From Empedobacter stercoris (lineage in GTDB: Bacteria; Bacteroidota; Bacteroidia; Flavobacteriales; Weeksellaceae), in NCBI RefSeq assembly GCF_020281205.1, contig NZ_JACXZC010000009.1, positions 30,565-94,564 of the forward strand: a stretch of DNA of 64,000 bases, in the 5' to 3' direction. The translations under genes were made by a program, and so were the position numbers. Position 1 is the first letter of the stretch. Each line of letters opens with the position of its first letter. Shown here in pieces: positions 26,477-35,121 of this stretch. The notes under the pieces are model-generated. The model ran no database searches, was not told the DNA's origin, and saw only the letters and a list, made by a program, of their open reading frames with translations.

Positions 26477-26878
26477 ATGAGTGAAGTGAATGTGACGTCG
26501 ACTTCGACGGATAAAAATTATATTTCAAAAATAAAATCAGGTAAGCACGAATTTACAGTTGATGAACCAATTGATAAAGGAGGTTTGGATACAGCTGCAA
26601 AACCAAGTGAATTGTTAGGTGCTGCTTTGGCTTCTTGTACATCGATTACATTGCAAATGTATATGAATCACAAAGAATTTCCATACAAAAAAGTGGAGGT
26701 TGATGTGAATTATGATTTGATTACAACCGAACCAATAACATTTCATCGTCACGTAATTATCGAAGGTGATTTTGATGAAAAACAGCAAACAAGATTATTA
26801 AAAGTTGCAAATTCTTGTCCAATACACAAAATCTTAGATAAAGGTCACGAAATTGAAACGACAATAGAATTCATTTAG
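26477..26878 (+). CDS. OsmC family peroxiredoxin-like protein
   Basis: A 133-residue OsmC/Ohr-fold protein with both conserved cysteines, in ALASCTSIT (about residue 54) and NSCPIHKIL (about 114). These form the peroxidatic and resolving pair that reduces organic or fatty-acid hydroperoxides at the dimer interface. The shorter C-terminal motif and lack of Ohr-specific sequence favour the YhfA-like OsmC group. It is transcribed with the pirin gene and ends at a long perfect hairpin shared with the convergent rocD. Confidence 0.88.
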   Translation: MSEVNVTSTSTDKNYISKIKSGKHEFTVDEPIDKGGLDTAAKPSELLGAALASCTSITLQMYMNHKEFPYKKVEVDVNYDLITTEPITFHRHVIIEGDFDEKQQTRLLKVANSCPIHKILDKGHEIETTIEFI

Positions 26879-26882
26879 AAAT

Positions 26883-26954
26883 AAAGACTCCTTCTATTAA
26901 CTGACTCAAAAGTGTTTAACTTTTTTAGTAATGTAAAAGAAGGAGTCTTTTTAT
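26883..26954. terminator. bidirectional terminator between osmC-like gene and rocD
   Basis: Arms AAAGACTCCTTCT and AGAAGGAGTCTTT give a 13-bp perfect stem. The loop is long (42 nt), and T tails lie on both sides. Confidence 0.75.
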
Positions 26955-26960
26955 GCTATA

Positions 26961-28193
26961 TTATTTGTTAAACTCTTCTGCAGTTTTACGAATAATCGCT
27001 AAACATTCGTGCAATTGTTCTTCGTTCATCACAAGAGGAGGAGCGAAACGAATGATGTTTCCGTGTGTAGGTTTAGCCAATAAACCGTTATCTTTCATTG
27101 CAACACAGAAATTCCATGCTGTTTCAGATTCTGGCGTATCATTGATCAAAATAGCATTTAATAAACCTTTACCACGAACCGATTTGAATAAAGGAAATTC
27201 TTCAGCCATTTTAGTGATTTCTGTTCTAAAAATTTGACCTAATTTTTCTGCGTTATCAGCTAATTTTTCGTCTAAAACAACTTGTAAAGCTTCCATTGCA
27301 ACCGCTGCAGCCAAAGGATTTCCACCGTAAGTAGAACCATGTTGTCCTGGTTTAATCACATTCATCACTTCATCATTTGCTAAAACAGCAGAAACAGGAT
27401 AAACTCCACCCGATACAGCTTTACCTAAAATTAAAACATCAGCATTAATATTTTCATGATCAATCGCTAACATTTTTCCTGTACGAGCAATTCCTGTTTG
27501 GATTTCATCTGCAATAAATAAAACATTATGTTGTTTACATAATTCTTCACAAGCTTTTAAATATCCTTCAGAAGGAACATTAACACCAGCTTCACCTTGA
27601 ATAGGCTCTACTAAGAACCCACAAATTTTGTCAGCTTTTTCTTCAAATAATTGTTTCAAAGCATTTACATCATTGTATTCAACGGCTTCAAAACCACTTG
27701 TATAAGGATTGAAGTTTTTACGCGCATCTTCATCATTCGAAAAAGAAATAATAGTTGTTGTACGTCCATGGAAATTGTCTTTACATACAACAATAATTGC
27801 TTCACCAGCTGCAATTCCTTTCTTCTCATACCCCCATTTACGAGCAATTTTTAGAGCAGTTTCAACAGCTTCAGCTCCCGTGTTCATAGGAAGTACTTTC
27901 TCGAAACCGAACAATTCTGTTAGAAATTTTTCATATTTTCCAAGTTCAGCATTGTAAAAAGCACGAGAAGTTAACGTTAATTTTTCTGCTTGTTCTTTTA
28001 ATCTATTAATAATTCGAGGATGACAATGTCCTTGATTGACAGCTGAATAAGCAGATAGGAAATCGAAATATTTTTTTCCATCTACGTCCCAAACGTAAAC
28101 TCCTTCTCCTTTTTCCAAAACTACTGGAAGCGGATGATAGTTATGAGCTCCGTATTTTTCTTCTAATGCAATTAATTCTGATGTTCTTTCCAT
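26961..28193 (-). CDS. rocD: ornithine--oxo-acid transaminase
   Basis: A 410-residue class III PLP aminotransferase that converts ornithine and 2-oxoglutarate to glutamate semialdehyde and glutamate, linking arginine and proline metabolism. Visible motifs are PMNTGAEAVETALKIARKWGY (cofactor phosphate site), NFHGRTTTIISFS, FIADEIQTGIARTGK and the Schiff-base lysine in ILGKAVSGGVYPVSA. The ornithine-type opening EEKYGAHNYHPLPVVL and overall length favour RocD over acetylornithine or 4-aminobutyrate aminotransferases. It follows murI on the minus strand but a terminator separates the two. Confidence 0.92.
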   Translation of the reverse strand: MERTSELIALEEKYGAHNYHPLPVVLEKGEGVYVWDVDGKKYFDFLSAYSAVNQGHCHPRIINRLKEQAEKLTLTSRAFYNAELGKYEKFLTELFGFEKVLPMNTGAEAVETALKIARKWGYEKKGIAAGEAIIVVCKDNFHGRTTTIISFSNDEDARKNFNPYTSGFEAVEYNDVNALKQLFEEKADKICGFLVEPIQGEAGVNVPSEGYLKACEELCKQHNVLFIADEIQTGIARTGKMLAIDHENINADVLILGKAVSGGVYPVSAVLANDEVMNVIKPGQHGSTYGGNPLAAAVAMEALQVVLDEKLADNAEKLGQIFRTEITKMAEEFPLFKSVRGKGLLNAILINDTPESETAWNFCVAMKDNGLLAKPTHGNIIRFAPPLVMNEEQLHECLAIIRKTAEEFNK

Positions 28194-28230
28194 GTAATAA
28201 TTTGTTTTTGTTTGTATGTTATTATCTATA

Positions 28231-28256
28231 AAAAAACCGACAAATGATAGTCGGTT
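28231..28256 (-). terminator. terminator of hemW-murI
   Basis: Arms AACCGAC (28235-28241) and GTCGGTT (28250-28256), followed on the minus strand by a T run. It lies directly after the murI stop codon. Confidence 0.8.
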
Positions 28257-28260
28257 CTAT

Positions 28261-29067
28261 TTAGTTCATTAATTTTTTTTCAATTAATTGAATATCTTTT
28301 CCAAAGAATTTTTTAGCAACTTTTATAATGTTATCTGTGTTTACAGAAATATAAAAAGTATAGGTTGCAGCAGCATTTTTTTCTGCTAATTTTCCTTCTT
28401 TCGCTAATTGATAAATGACTTGATTAATTACTATTAAAGGCGAATTTACAATATCAACTTTCCCTTCGAATACTTGATTGATTTCTTTTTCAAGATGAGT
28501 ATAATGAGTACACCCTAAAATAATAGAATCAATTCCTTCTAATTTTTTGTTTAACAAATAAGTTTCTAAAACAGCTTTAGAAATAATAGAATTTGCGAAA
28601 CCTTCTTCGATAACAGGTACCAAGAGTGGAGTTGCCATTTCAACTACGTTGATGTGTTTATTGCGACGCCGAATTGCTTTTTTGTATGCACCTGAATTAA
28701 CTGTTGTTTTTGTTGCAATAACGCCAATTTTTTCTCTTAGTTCGAACGATACTTTTTCAGCAACGGGAGAAATAACATCAATAACAGGAATATCTTTTCC
28801 TGCAGCATTTTTAATCTCTTTCAAAGCATTCGCAGTTGCAGAATTACATGCAACTAAAATTGCTTTACAATCATTGTCCTTTAAAAAATTAGTAATATCT
28901 ACCGAAAATTGTGTAATCGCTTCTTTAGATTTTTCTCCGTAAGGTAAATTTTGAGTGTCACCAAAATAAATTAAACTTTCGTTTGGTAGCAAACGTTTTA
29001 TTTCTTTTGCAAACATCAAACCACCAACACCAGAGTCGAAAACACCTATTGGTCTGTTATCATTCAT
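28261..29067 (-). CDS. murI: glutamate racemase
   Basis: A 268-residue cofactor-independent racemase supplying D-glutamate for peptidoglycan. The two catalytic cysteines are in VACNSATANA (about residue 73) and ILGCTHYTHLEKEI (about 184), and the N-terminal IGVFDSGVGGLMFAKEI holds the conserved Asp-Ser. Length is normal. It starts 17 bp after hemW ends, so the two are probably cotranscribed. Confidence 0.95.
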   Translation of the reverse strand: MNDNRPIGVFDSGVGGLMFAKEIKRLLPNESLIYFGDTQNLPYGEKSKEAITQFSVDITNFLKDNDCKAILVACNSATANALKEIKNAAGKDIPVIDVISPVAEKVSFELREKIGVIATKTTVNSGAYKKAIRRRNKHINVVEMATPLLVPVIEEGFANSIISKAVLETYLLNKKLEGIDSIILGCTHYTHLEKEINQVFEGKVDIVNSPLIVINQVIYQLAKEGKLAEKNAAATYTFYISVNTDNIIKVAKKFFGKDIQLIEKKLMN

Positions 29068-29084
29068 AACGCAAATTTAACAAT

Positions 29085-30212
29085 TTAATCGATGTAAAAT
29101 AATCTTGATGCAATTCCATCAGCAAAAAATTTTGATTCAGGTTTCAAAATGATTTTATTTTCTTGTTTGATGATAAGATTTTCTTTAATTAACTGATTGA
29201 TTTCTTGATAAAATAAGTCAAGTATAGGTTGAGAAAATTCAGAATTTATTCGATCAACATCTATTCCGTATATAGTTCTTAATCCGATCATTATCATTTC
29301 ATTAAATCGTTCAGCTTCATTTAACACTTCAATTTCTTGAGGTAAATTATTTTGATTAATTGCTTGTATATATTTTGTATTGTTGGCTATATTCCAAGCA
29401 CGTGATTTTCCATTGTAAGAATGAGCAGATGGACCAATTCCCATGTAATGAATTCCTTTCCAGTAATTGGAATTATGCAAAGAAAAATAATTTTCTTTTC
29501 CAAAATTAGAAATCTCGTATTGTATAAAATTATTCGATGTTAAGGTATCAACTAAGAGCTGAAATTGTTTATTTTGACGATCTTCATCAACAGGTTTTGT
29601 GATTCCTTTTTTGATTTGATGATCCAAAATTGTTTTCTCTTCAACCGTTAAAGCATAAGAAGAAATATGCGGAACATTTAAATTTATTGCTTGCTGAAGA
29701 TTCTTCATCCACATATCATTAGTAGTTGTCGAAGAACCATATATCAAATCAATTGTGATGTTATCAAAACCAAAATCCTGAACAAGTTTTATCGATCGTT
29801 CTGCCTCTTGTGCATTGTGTGCACGGTTCATTAATTGTAGATCTTCTTCAAAAAACGATTGTACACCAATCGAAAAACGATTGATAGGAGTTGATTTTAA
29901 GAATTTAAGTTTTTCTTGGTTCAAATCATCTGGATTTGCTTCGAGTGTAACTTCTTTTAAATTTTGGGTTGAATAATTTTTAAAAATCGTTTCGAAAATG
30001 CTTTCTAATTCTATTTCAGAAAGGATAGAAGGAGTTCCTCCACCAAAATAAATAGTTTCAAGTGGTTGTGATATTTCATTTTTTCTAAGTAAAAGCTCTT
30101 TGTTAATCGCTTTTACCAGATTAGATTTGTTGTTAAGATTTGTAGAAAAATGAAAGTCACAATAACTACATTTCTGTTTACAAAAGGGGATATGAATATA
30201 GATTCCTGCCAA
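29085..30212 (-). CDS. hemW: radical SAM heme chaperone HemW
   Basis: A 375-residue radical SAM protein. The cluster motif is IPFCKQKCSYCDFHF (Cys-x3-Cys-x2-Cys then Phe) at the N-terminus, followed by TIYFGGGTPSIL and FSIGVQSF, as in HemW. HemW was long annotated as a coproporphyrinogen III oxidase but is now seen as a heme-binding chaperone that delivers heme to respiratory enzymes. The family's usual opening MAGIYIHIPFC begins here at a TTG codon, 18 bp downstream of a TAATTTTG -7 element. murI follows. Confidence 0.93.
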   Translation of the reverse strand: MAGIYIHIPFCKQKCSYCDFHFSTNLNNKSNLVKAINKELLLRKNEISQPLETIYFGGGTPSILSEIELESIFETIFKNYSTQNLKEVTLEANPDDLNQEKLKFLKSTPINRFSIGVQSFFEEDLQLMNRAHNAQEAERSIKLVQDFGFDNITIDLIYGSSTTTNDMWMKNLQQAINLNVPHISSYALTVEEKTILDHQIKKGITKPVDEDRQNKQFQLLVDTLTSNNFIQYEISNFGKENYFSLHNSNYWKGIHYMGIGPSAHSYNGKSRAWNIANNTKYIQAINQNNLPQEIEVLNEAERFNEMIMIGLRTIYGIDVDRINSEFSQPILDLFYQEINQLIKENLIIKQENKIILKPESKFFADGIASRLFYID

Positions 30213-30229
30213 AATAATTAAATATTAGG

Positions 30230-30237
30230 CAAAATTA
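30230..30237 (-). promoter_or_regulatory. -7 promoter element TAATTTTG for hemW-murI
   Basis: On the minus strand this reads TAATTTTG, an exact TAnnTTTG match. Initiation about 6 nt downstream would leave a leader of only about 12 nt before the TTG start of hemW. Confidence 0.5.
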
Positions 30238-30347
30238 GGTTGAATTGGTAGTCTAAAAAAATGGAACAAAAAAAAACTAAAAAAAAATGAATATAGTATT
30301 GGTTTTGAAAATAATTCTTATATCTTTATCGGCGTAAATAAAATACT

Positions 30348-30539
30348 ATGAATAAAGGAACTGTAAAATTCTTTAATGAAGAAAAAGGATACGGATTTAT
30401 TAAAGATGATGAATCAGGAAAAGAGTACTTCGTACACGTTTCTGGTTTGGCAGACAAAGTAGCTCAAAATGATAAAGTATCATTTGACTTAGAACAAGGA
30501 AAAAAAGGTATCAACGCCGTTAATGTGAAAGTAATCTAA
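30348..30539 (+). CDS. cold shock protein (CspA family)
   Basis: A 63-residue single cold-shock domain with RNP1 KGYGFI (residues 12-17) and RNP2 YFVHVS (26-31), the two aromatic motifs that bind single-stranded nucleic acid. It acts as an RNA chaperone or antiterminator. The product is close to the shortest family length. The 135-bp upstream region is shared with divergent hemW; the leader is short, without the long cold-shock leader seen in enterobacteria. A strong bidirectional hairpin follows. Confidence 0.93.
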   Translation: MNKGTVKFFNEEKGYGFIKDDESGKEYFVHVSGLADKVAQNDKVSFDLEQGKKGINAVNVKVI

Positions 30540-30568
30540 TTAATATATTATCTCAACATATTTCTTGT

Positions 30569-30595
30569 AAAGCGACCGGATTGGTCGCTTTTTTT
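30569..30595. terminator. bidirectional terminator after the cold shock gene
   Basis: Arms AAAGCGACC and GGTCGCTTT form a 9-bp stem with a five-base loop, followed by a T run. It also lies immediately beyond, and partly over, the end of the convergent membrane protein gene. Confidence 0.88.
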
Positions 30596-31136
30596 ATTTT
30601 ATATTTTCATTGTTTTCATAAAATTCTGCATCATTTAATAACGTATTTACAAAATGATACAATCTTCCTAATTGAAATTTGGCCAATTGATGTCCATATA
30701 AACTTGCTAAATAAGTTCCTAAAGCCAATATAACAGAAAACGGAACAGACCAAATCCATATACTTTCACCTTTTACTATGTATTCTGAAATTGCATACGA
30801 GCCTAATGTTATAAAAACAGCACCACTTAATCCATAAAGGAAAGCAAAAAATGTCCAAATGCTGGGTTTAGGACCAATAATTCCTCTTACAACCAAATAA
30901 TTTGGATGATCATCATCTTCTTCAATTCGAATTTGTAATTGGGGATGCCAATATTTATCTTTATCTTTTCTTACTCGAACCATAGCAACTTCTATATTTG
31001 CATAACCTCCAAATTCGGTTGTGTTTTCTTGTAAATGCTTTTTAATTAATTGTATAAATTCTTGTTTTGATAGATGTGTAAATACCTTAAAACGTGGACG
31101 GCTTAAAAGAGATTTAATGGGAACTTTTTGGCTCAT
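30594..31136 (-). CDS. hypothetical membrane protein
   Basis: A 180-residue protein of unknown function with two predicted membrane helices, IWTFFAFLYGLSGAVFITLGSYAI (about residues 92-116) and IWSVPFSVILALGTYLASLYG (about 127-147). A soluble N-terminal domain of about 90 residues contains a helix-rich start (SKQEFIQLIKKHLQ) and a beta segment (HPQLQIRIEEDD). No signal peptide is seen. It is divergent from the alkyltransferase-like gene 41 bp away and convergent with the cold shock gene. I do not recognise the family. Confidence 0.65.
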   Translation of the reverse strand: MSQKVPIKSLLSRPRFKVFTHLSKQEFIQLIKKHLQENTTEFGGYANIEVAMVRVRKDKDKYWHPQLQIRIEEDDDHPNYLVVRGIIGPKPSIWTFFAFLYGLSGAVFITLGSYAISEYIVKGESIWIWSVPFSVILALGTYLASLYGHQLAKFQLGRLYHFVNTLLNDAEFYENNENIK

Positions 31137-31177
31137 ATTCTATTAGTTTATCTAAATTTACAATAAATGTTTAGATT

Positions 31178-31510
31178 GTGACAAAAATTATTTCTGATAC
31201 TTATGAGAAAATTTACCAAATCGTTTGTCAAATCCCAGAAGGACGAGTTTCTACTTATGGATTGATAGCGAAAAGTATAGGTGAAAAATTTTCAGCACGT
31301 GTTGTTGGTTATGCAATGAATCATTCACACCATCGAGATGATGTTCCAGCTCATCGAGTGGTTAATAGAAATGGTCAATTAACAGGAAAGCATCATTTTA
31401 ATCCTTCGAGTTTAATGCAACAATTGTTGGAAAATGAAGGTATAGAGATAGTAAATGATAAAGTGGTCAATTTTAAAGAAATTGTATGGGATCCGAACGA
31501 ATCTCATTAA
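31178..31510 (+). CDS. alkyltransferase-like protein (MGMT homologue without acceptor cysteine)
   Basis: A 110-residue protein equal to the C-terminal DNA-binding domain of O6-alkylguanine-DNA alkyltransferases. It keeps the helix-turn-helix and arginine finger (SARVVGYAMNHS) and the active-site context, but the PCHR motif reads PAHRV with Ala58 replacing the alkyl-acceptor Cys. Such alkyltransferase-like (ATL) proteins bind alkylated guanine and hand the lesion to nucleotide excision repair instead of repairing it themselves. The start is a GTG; no earlier ATG fits. An ABC exporter pair follows 58 bp downstream. Confidence 0.88.
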   Translation: MTKIISDTYEKIYQIVCQIPEGRVSTYGLIAKSIGEKFSARVVGYAMNHSHHRDDVPAHRVVNRNGQLTGKHHFNPSSLMQQLLENEGIEIVNDKVVNFKEIVWDPNESH

Positions 31511-31568
31511 AATCTGTAACGAAATGTACTTTCTTCTTACTAATTTTACAAATCAAATGATATAGATA

Positions 31569-32501
31569 ATGGATTTTTTATTGCAAGCCGAAGGCTTAAC
31601 AAGGAAATATAAAAATAAAGTTGCACTCAACAATTTTAGTATCAACATTCCACAGGGGTCTATTTATGGACTATTGGGACCAAATGGTGCTGGAAAAACA
31701 ACGTTTATTCGTATTGTCAACCAAATTACAGCTCCTGATAGCGGAACAATTTTACTAAACGGAGAGCCTTTGACAAAAAAATCAATTGGTCAAGTTGGTT
31801 ATATGCCAGAGGAACGTGGGTTATACAAGAATATGAAAGTAGGAGAACAAGCCCTTTATTTTGCGAAATTAAAAGGTCTTTCTTCTGCTGAAGCAAGAAA
31901 ACGTACCGAATATTGGTTCGAAAAACTTGATATGATGTCTTGGTGGAATAAAAAATTGAGTGAACTTTCGAAAGGAATGGGACAAAAAGTTCAGTTTGTT
32001 ATTACGGTTATTCACGATCCTTCGTTGTTAATTTTTGATGAACCTTTTAGTGGTTTTGATCCTGTAAATGCGCAAATCATTGCAAATGAAATTTTGGAAT
32101 TAAGAGATAAAGGGACGACAATTATTTTTTCGACCCATAGAATGGAATCTGTTGAAGAAATGTGTGATCATGTTGCATTAATCAATCAATCTAATAAAGT
32201 GTTAGACGGAACAATAGAAGAAGTGAGAAATCAATTCAAAACTGGTAAATTTTCTATTCAATTGGATGAAGTAACATCGGATGCTCTACAAAATTTAGCA
32301 AATGAATTTGAAATTTCTGACATGAGAAATTTTAATCAACGAACAGAGTTTAATCTTTTATACAATAAAGAAACACCAACAAACGAAATTTTACAAAAGT
32401 TAATGCAAATTGGTCAAGTTCATCAATTCAAAGAAATTATCCCTTCGATGAATGACGTGTTTTTAGAAGCTGTTAAACAAAGTTCTATTTCTAATCTTTA
32501 A
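31569..32501 (+). CDS. ABC transporter ATP-binding protein (NatA-type)
   Basis: A 310-residue nucleotide-binding subunit. Walker A is LLGPNGAGKTTFIRI (about residues 33-47), the signature is ELSKGMGQKVQ (about 136-146), Walker B is LLIFDEPFSGFDP (about 155-167) and the switch His is in FSTHRMESVEE. The C-terminal extension of about 80 residues is typical of NatA/DrrA-type exporters. The permease gene begins 12 bp later, so the two encode one ABC-2 type exporter. The substrate (sodium, drugs or lipid have been described for the group) is unknown. Confidence 0.92.
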   Translation: MDFLLQAEGLTRKYKNKVALNNFSINIPQGSIYGLLGPNGAGKTTFIRIVNQITAPDSGTILLNGEPLTKKSIGQVGYMPEERGLYKNMKVGEQALYFAKLKGLSSAEARKRTEYWFEKLDMMSWWNKKLSELSKGMGQKVQFVITVIHDPSLLIFDEPFSGFDPVNAQIIANEILELRDKGTTIIFSTHRMESVEEMCDHVALINQSNKVLDGTIEEVRNQFKTGKFSIQLDEVTSDALQNLANEFEISDMRNFNQRTEFNLLYNKETPTNEILQKLMQIGQVHQFKEIIPSMNDVFLEAVKQSSISNL

Positions 32502-32513
32502 GCTTAATTATAA

Positions 32514-33833
32514 ATGAAAAATATATTTTTGGTTGCACAACGCGAATTTTTTTCACAAGTAAAAAACAAAGCGTTTGTTATTATGACCTTTCTTTCTCCT
32601 TTATTGATTGTTGGAGCAGGAGCGGTAATTTTCTTTTTAAGTTCTGCCAATAATTCAGAAGTCAAAAATATCGCAATTGTGGATGAAAGTTCTGAGTTTA
32701 TTACATCGTTTAAATCTTCTAAACAAATGATGTTTAGTATTTATACGCCTCAAGAATTGAAATCAATAAAAGATACATTGAAAGGAAGTGAATATTTGAA
32801 TGCCATTCTTCACATTCCAAAAAATACAGATGGTAACTATGAAAATATTGAAAAAAATACCGAGTTAATTACCAATGGTAATTTGGGAATCACAGATCGT
32901 GAAAAAATATCACGCACAATTAGTGATAAAATAGAGAAAGAGAAACAAACAAAGTCAGGTATCAACGAAACTGCTTTAGAAGCTTCTAAAGCTCGGGTTA
33001 ACTTGAATATTTTCAATGTTTCGGATGGAAAAGAAGACAAAGGAATGGAGTTGAAAATTGCTTTAGCCATGTTTTTAACGTACATCATTTTTATGTTTGT
33101 GATGATATATGGTGTAAAAGTAATGCGCTCTGTTGTGGAAGAAAAAAATAACCGTGTGGTTGAAATCATTATATCTTCTGTCAAACCTTTCGAATTGATG
33201 ATGGGTAAAATTGTGGGAACAACCATGGTTGCAGTTACTCAATTTGCGATTTGGATTGGAATGACTATGGCTTTGTTGATGATTTTTCCAGCTGTCGCAG
33301 CGTCTAAAATGGATATGTCGCAACAAATGATGAACCAAGCTCAATTAGCAGAGTCGAACCCAGATATGATGCAAAAAATAACAGAGATTAGCGAAGTTTT
33401 ATTGACATTTAATTATCCGTTAATTATTTTTGTATTTATTGCTTATTTTATTTTAGGTTATTTGTTTTACAGTTCAGTTTTTGCAGCAATTGGCTCGGCT
33501 GTAGATAATGATACAGATACACAACAATTTACATATTTTCCTTTAGTGCCAATGATGATTGGACTTTATGGAAGCATGACGACTTTCGAAAATCCAGATG
33601 GTCCTGTCGCTTTTTGGTTATCGATGATTCCGCTAACTTCTCCAATTTCTATGATTACTCGAATTCCATTCGATGTTCCGATTTGGCAATTAGCGTTATC
33701 CTTATTTTTATTGTTAATCAGCACTATTTTTATGGTTTATATGGCTGGAAAAATTTACAGAATTGGAATTTTAATTTATGGTAAAAAACCAACCGTAAAA
33801 GAAATGATTAAATGGATCTCGTATAAAAATTAA
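32514..33833 (+). CDS. ABC-2 type transporter permease (NatB-type)
   Basis: A 439-residue permease with the ABC-2 layout: one N-terminal helix (AFVIMTFLSPLLIVGAGAVIFFL, about residues 20-42), a large extracytoplasmic domain of about 135 residues, then five or six helices from about residue 180 to the end. The motif VVEEKNNRVVEIIISSVKPFELMMGKIVG at about 205-233 is the coupling-helix region characteristic of NatB/YhaP exporters. It pairs with the preceding ATPase; a terminator follows the stop codon. Confidence 0.9.
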   Translation: MKNIFLVAQREFFSQVKNKAFVIMTFLSPLLIVGAGAVIFFLSSANNSEVKNIAIVDESSEFITSFKSSKQMMFSIYTPQELKSIKDTLKGSEYLNAILHIPKNTDGNYENIEKNTELITNGNLGITDREKISRTISDKIEKEKQTKSGINETALEASKARVNLNIFNVSDGKEDKGMELKIALAMFLTYIIFMFVMIYGVKVMRSVVEEKNNRVVEIIISSVKPFELMMGKIVGTTMVAVTQFAIWIGMTMALLMIFPAVAASKMDMSQQMMNQAQLAESNPDMMQKITEISEVLLTFNYPLIIFVFIAYFILGYLFYSSVFAAIGSAVDNDTDTQQFTYFPLVPMMIGLYGSMTTFENPDGPVAFWLSMIPLTSPISMITRIPFDVPIWQLALSLFLLLISTIFMVYMAGKIYRIGILIYGKKPTVKEMIKWISYKN

Positions 33834-33842
33834 AACGATATA

Positions 33843-33873
33843 AAAACCGAAGTAAAAATGCTTCGGTTTTTTG
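33843..33873 (+). terminator. terminator of the ABC exporter operon
   Basis: Arms AAAACCGAAG and CTTCGGTTTT form a 10-bp stem with an eight-base loop, followed by T residues. Confidence 0.85.
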
Positions 33874-33883
33874 TTTTTAGAAT

Positions 33884-33891
33884 TAACTTTG
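33884..33891 (+). promoter_or_regulatory. -7 promoter element TAACTTTG for pepE
   Basis: An exact TAnnTTTG match ending 16 bp before the pepE start codon, just after the upstream operon's terminator. No -33 element is clear at the usual spacing. Confidence 0.45.
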
Positions 33892-33907
33892 ATAAAAATT
33901 AGATTTT

Positions 33908-34627
33908 ATGATACATCCAAATTATCGATTGCTTGTGATTAGCACAAGTACAATTTATGGTAGTGGATATTTAGAATATATTCGAGAAGAGATTTTAGAT
34001 TTTTTACAAACAGATGAATTACTTTTTGTTCCATTTGCGCGACCTTCTGGCATTTCGCACGATGAATACACGAACAATGTGGTTACTGCTTTGCAACCTT
34101 TTGGTATAAAAGTGACAGGTTTACATACTTATGAAAATCCGAAAGAAGCCATTTGTAATGCAAAAGCTATTTTTGTTGGAGGAGGAAATACGTTTTTATT
34201 ACTTAAAACTTTGTACGAATTAGGTTTAATTGAAGCTATACGAAATACAATTTCTGAAGGTGTTCCATATATGGGTAGTAGCGCAGGAAGTAATTTGATA
34301 GGTTTAACAATTGGAACGACAAATGATATGCCTATTGTGTATCCACCAAGTTTTGATGCCTTGCAGTTTTTACCATTTAATATTAATCCTCATTATTTGG
34401 ATCCAGATCTAAACTCTACGCATAAAGGTGAAACGAGAGAAACGCGAATCAACGAATTTCATAAATTTAATAGACAAACTGTAATCGGATTAAGAGAAGG
34501 AAGTTGGTTGAGAGTAGAAAACGGAACAATCGAATTGAAAGGAGATTTAACAGCTCGAATTTTTAAACCCAATCAATCGGCTATTGAAGTAAAATCAGGT
34601 ATATTAGAAGAATCTATTTATTTGTAA
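33908..34627 (+). CDS. pepE: dipeptidase E (peptidase S51)
   Basis: A 239-residue cytosolic serine peptidase that cleaves Asp-X dipeptides. It shows the S51 pattern: IFVGGGNTFLLLKTLYE (about residues 89-105), the nucleophile Ser in MGSSAGSNLIG (about 120-130) and the downstream FNINPHYLDPD with the catalytic His. Length matches E. coli PepE. The frameshifted DUF2200 gene begins 28 bp later and was probably on the same transcript. Confidence 0.92.
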   Translation: MIHPNYRLLVISTSTIYGSGYLEYIREEILDFLQTDELLFVPFARPSGISHDEYTNNVVTALQPFGIKVTGLHTYENPKEAICNAKAIFVGGGNTFLLLKTLYELGLIEAIRNTISEGVPYMGSSAGSNLIGLTIGTTNDMPIVYPPSFDALQFLPFNINPHYLDPDLNSTHKGETRETRINEFHKFNRQTVIGLREGSWLRVENGTIELKGDLTARIFKPNQSAIEVKSGILEESIYL

Positions 34628-34655
34628 ATTTATTATATCCAATAATTTATTTCGA

Positions 34656-35005
34656 ATGAATACAAAGGTCTTTAAAATGTCTTTTGCGAGTGTATATCCG
34701 CATTATATCAAAAAAATAGAATCCAAAGGAAGAACAATTCAAGAATTAGAAGAAGTTATTTTTTGGTTAACAGGTTACACTAAAAATGATTTGGATCGAA
34801 AAATAGAATCAAAAATAGATTTTGAAACTTTTTTTGCTGAAGCTAAATTAAATCCAAATGTAGATAAAATTAAGGGTTAATCTGTGGATACAGAGTAGAA
34901 GAAATTGAAGATCCGCTATATAAAAAAATTAGATATTTGGATAAAGTGATTGATGAATTAGCAAAGGGAAAATCTTTGGATAAAATTTTTAGAAATACCA
35001 TCTAA
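34656..35005 (+). pseudogene. DUF2200 family protein, broken by a one-base frameshift
   Basis: The first frame gives MNTKVFKMSFASVYPHYIKK, then EEVIFWLTGY and FETFFAEAKLNPN, and stops at 34880 after DKIKG. The next frame continues without a start codon as [36 protein letters not shown] and stops at 35005. Together these two pieces make one full DUF2200 protein of about 116 residues as I remember the family (KGRT, WLTGY, VDFETFF, NP, then [12 protein letters not shown] and [11 protein letters not shown]). Adding one T in the GGTTAATC stretch near 34876 restores GLICGY and the whole frame. The gene is therefore disrupted by a single-base deletion, or the sequence has an error there. The molecular role of DUF2200 is unknown. 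Confidence 0.85.
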
Positions 35006-35073
35006 AATTTTGTGCAAATAGATACATAATAATTGACAATAACTTACAAAACCGCTTTTTTTATAAAATATTG

Positions 35074-35099
35074 ACACTGTCCACAATTTGGGACAGTGT
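35074..35099 (-). terminator. hairpin after the nucleoid-associated protein gene
   Basis: Arms ACACTGTCC and GGACAGTGT give a 9-bp stem with an eight-base loop, 23 bp beyond the minus-strand stop codon. The T tail is weak on both sides, so it is a likely but not certain terminator. Confidence 0.55.
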
Positions 35100-35121
35100 T
35101 TATATTATATTGAAATTAATC

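Noticed and set aside
26953..27957. Several plus-strand open frames opposite rocD
   Set aside because: They are shadows of a complete, well-conserved aminotransferase gene on the minus strand.
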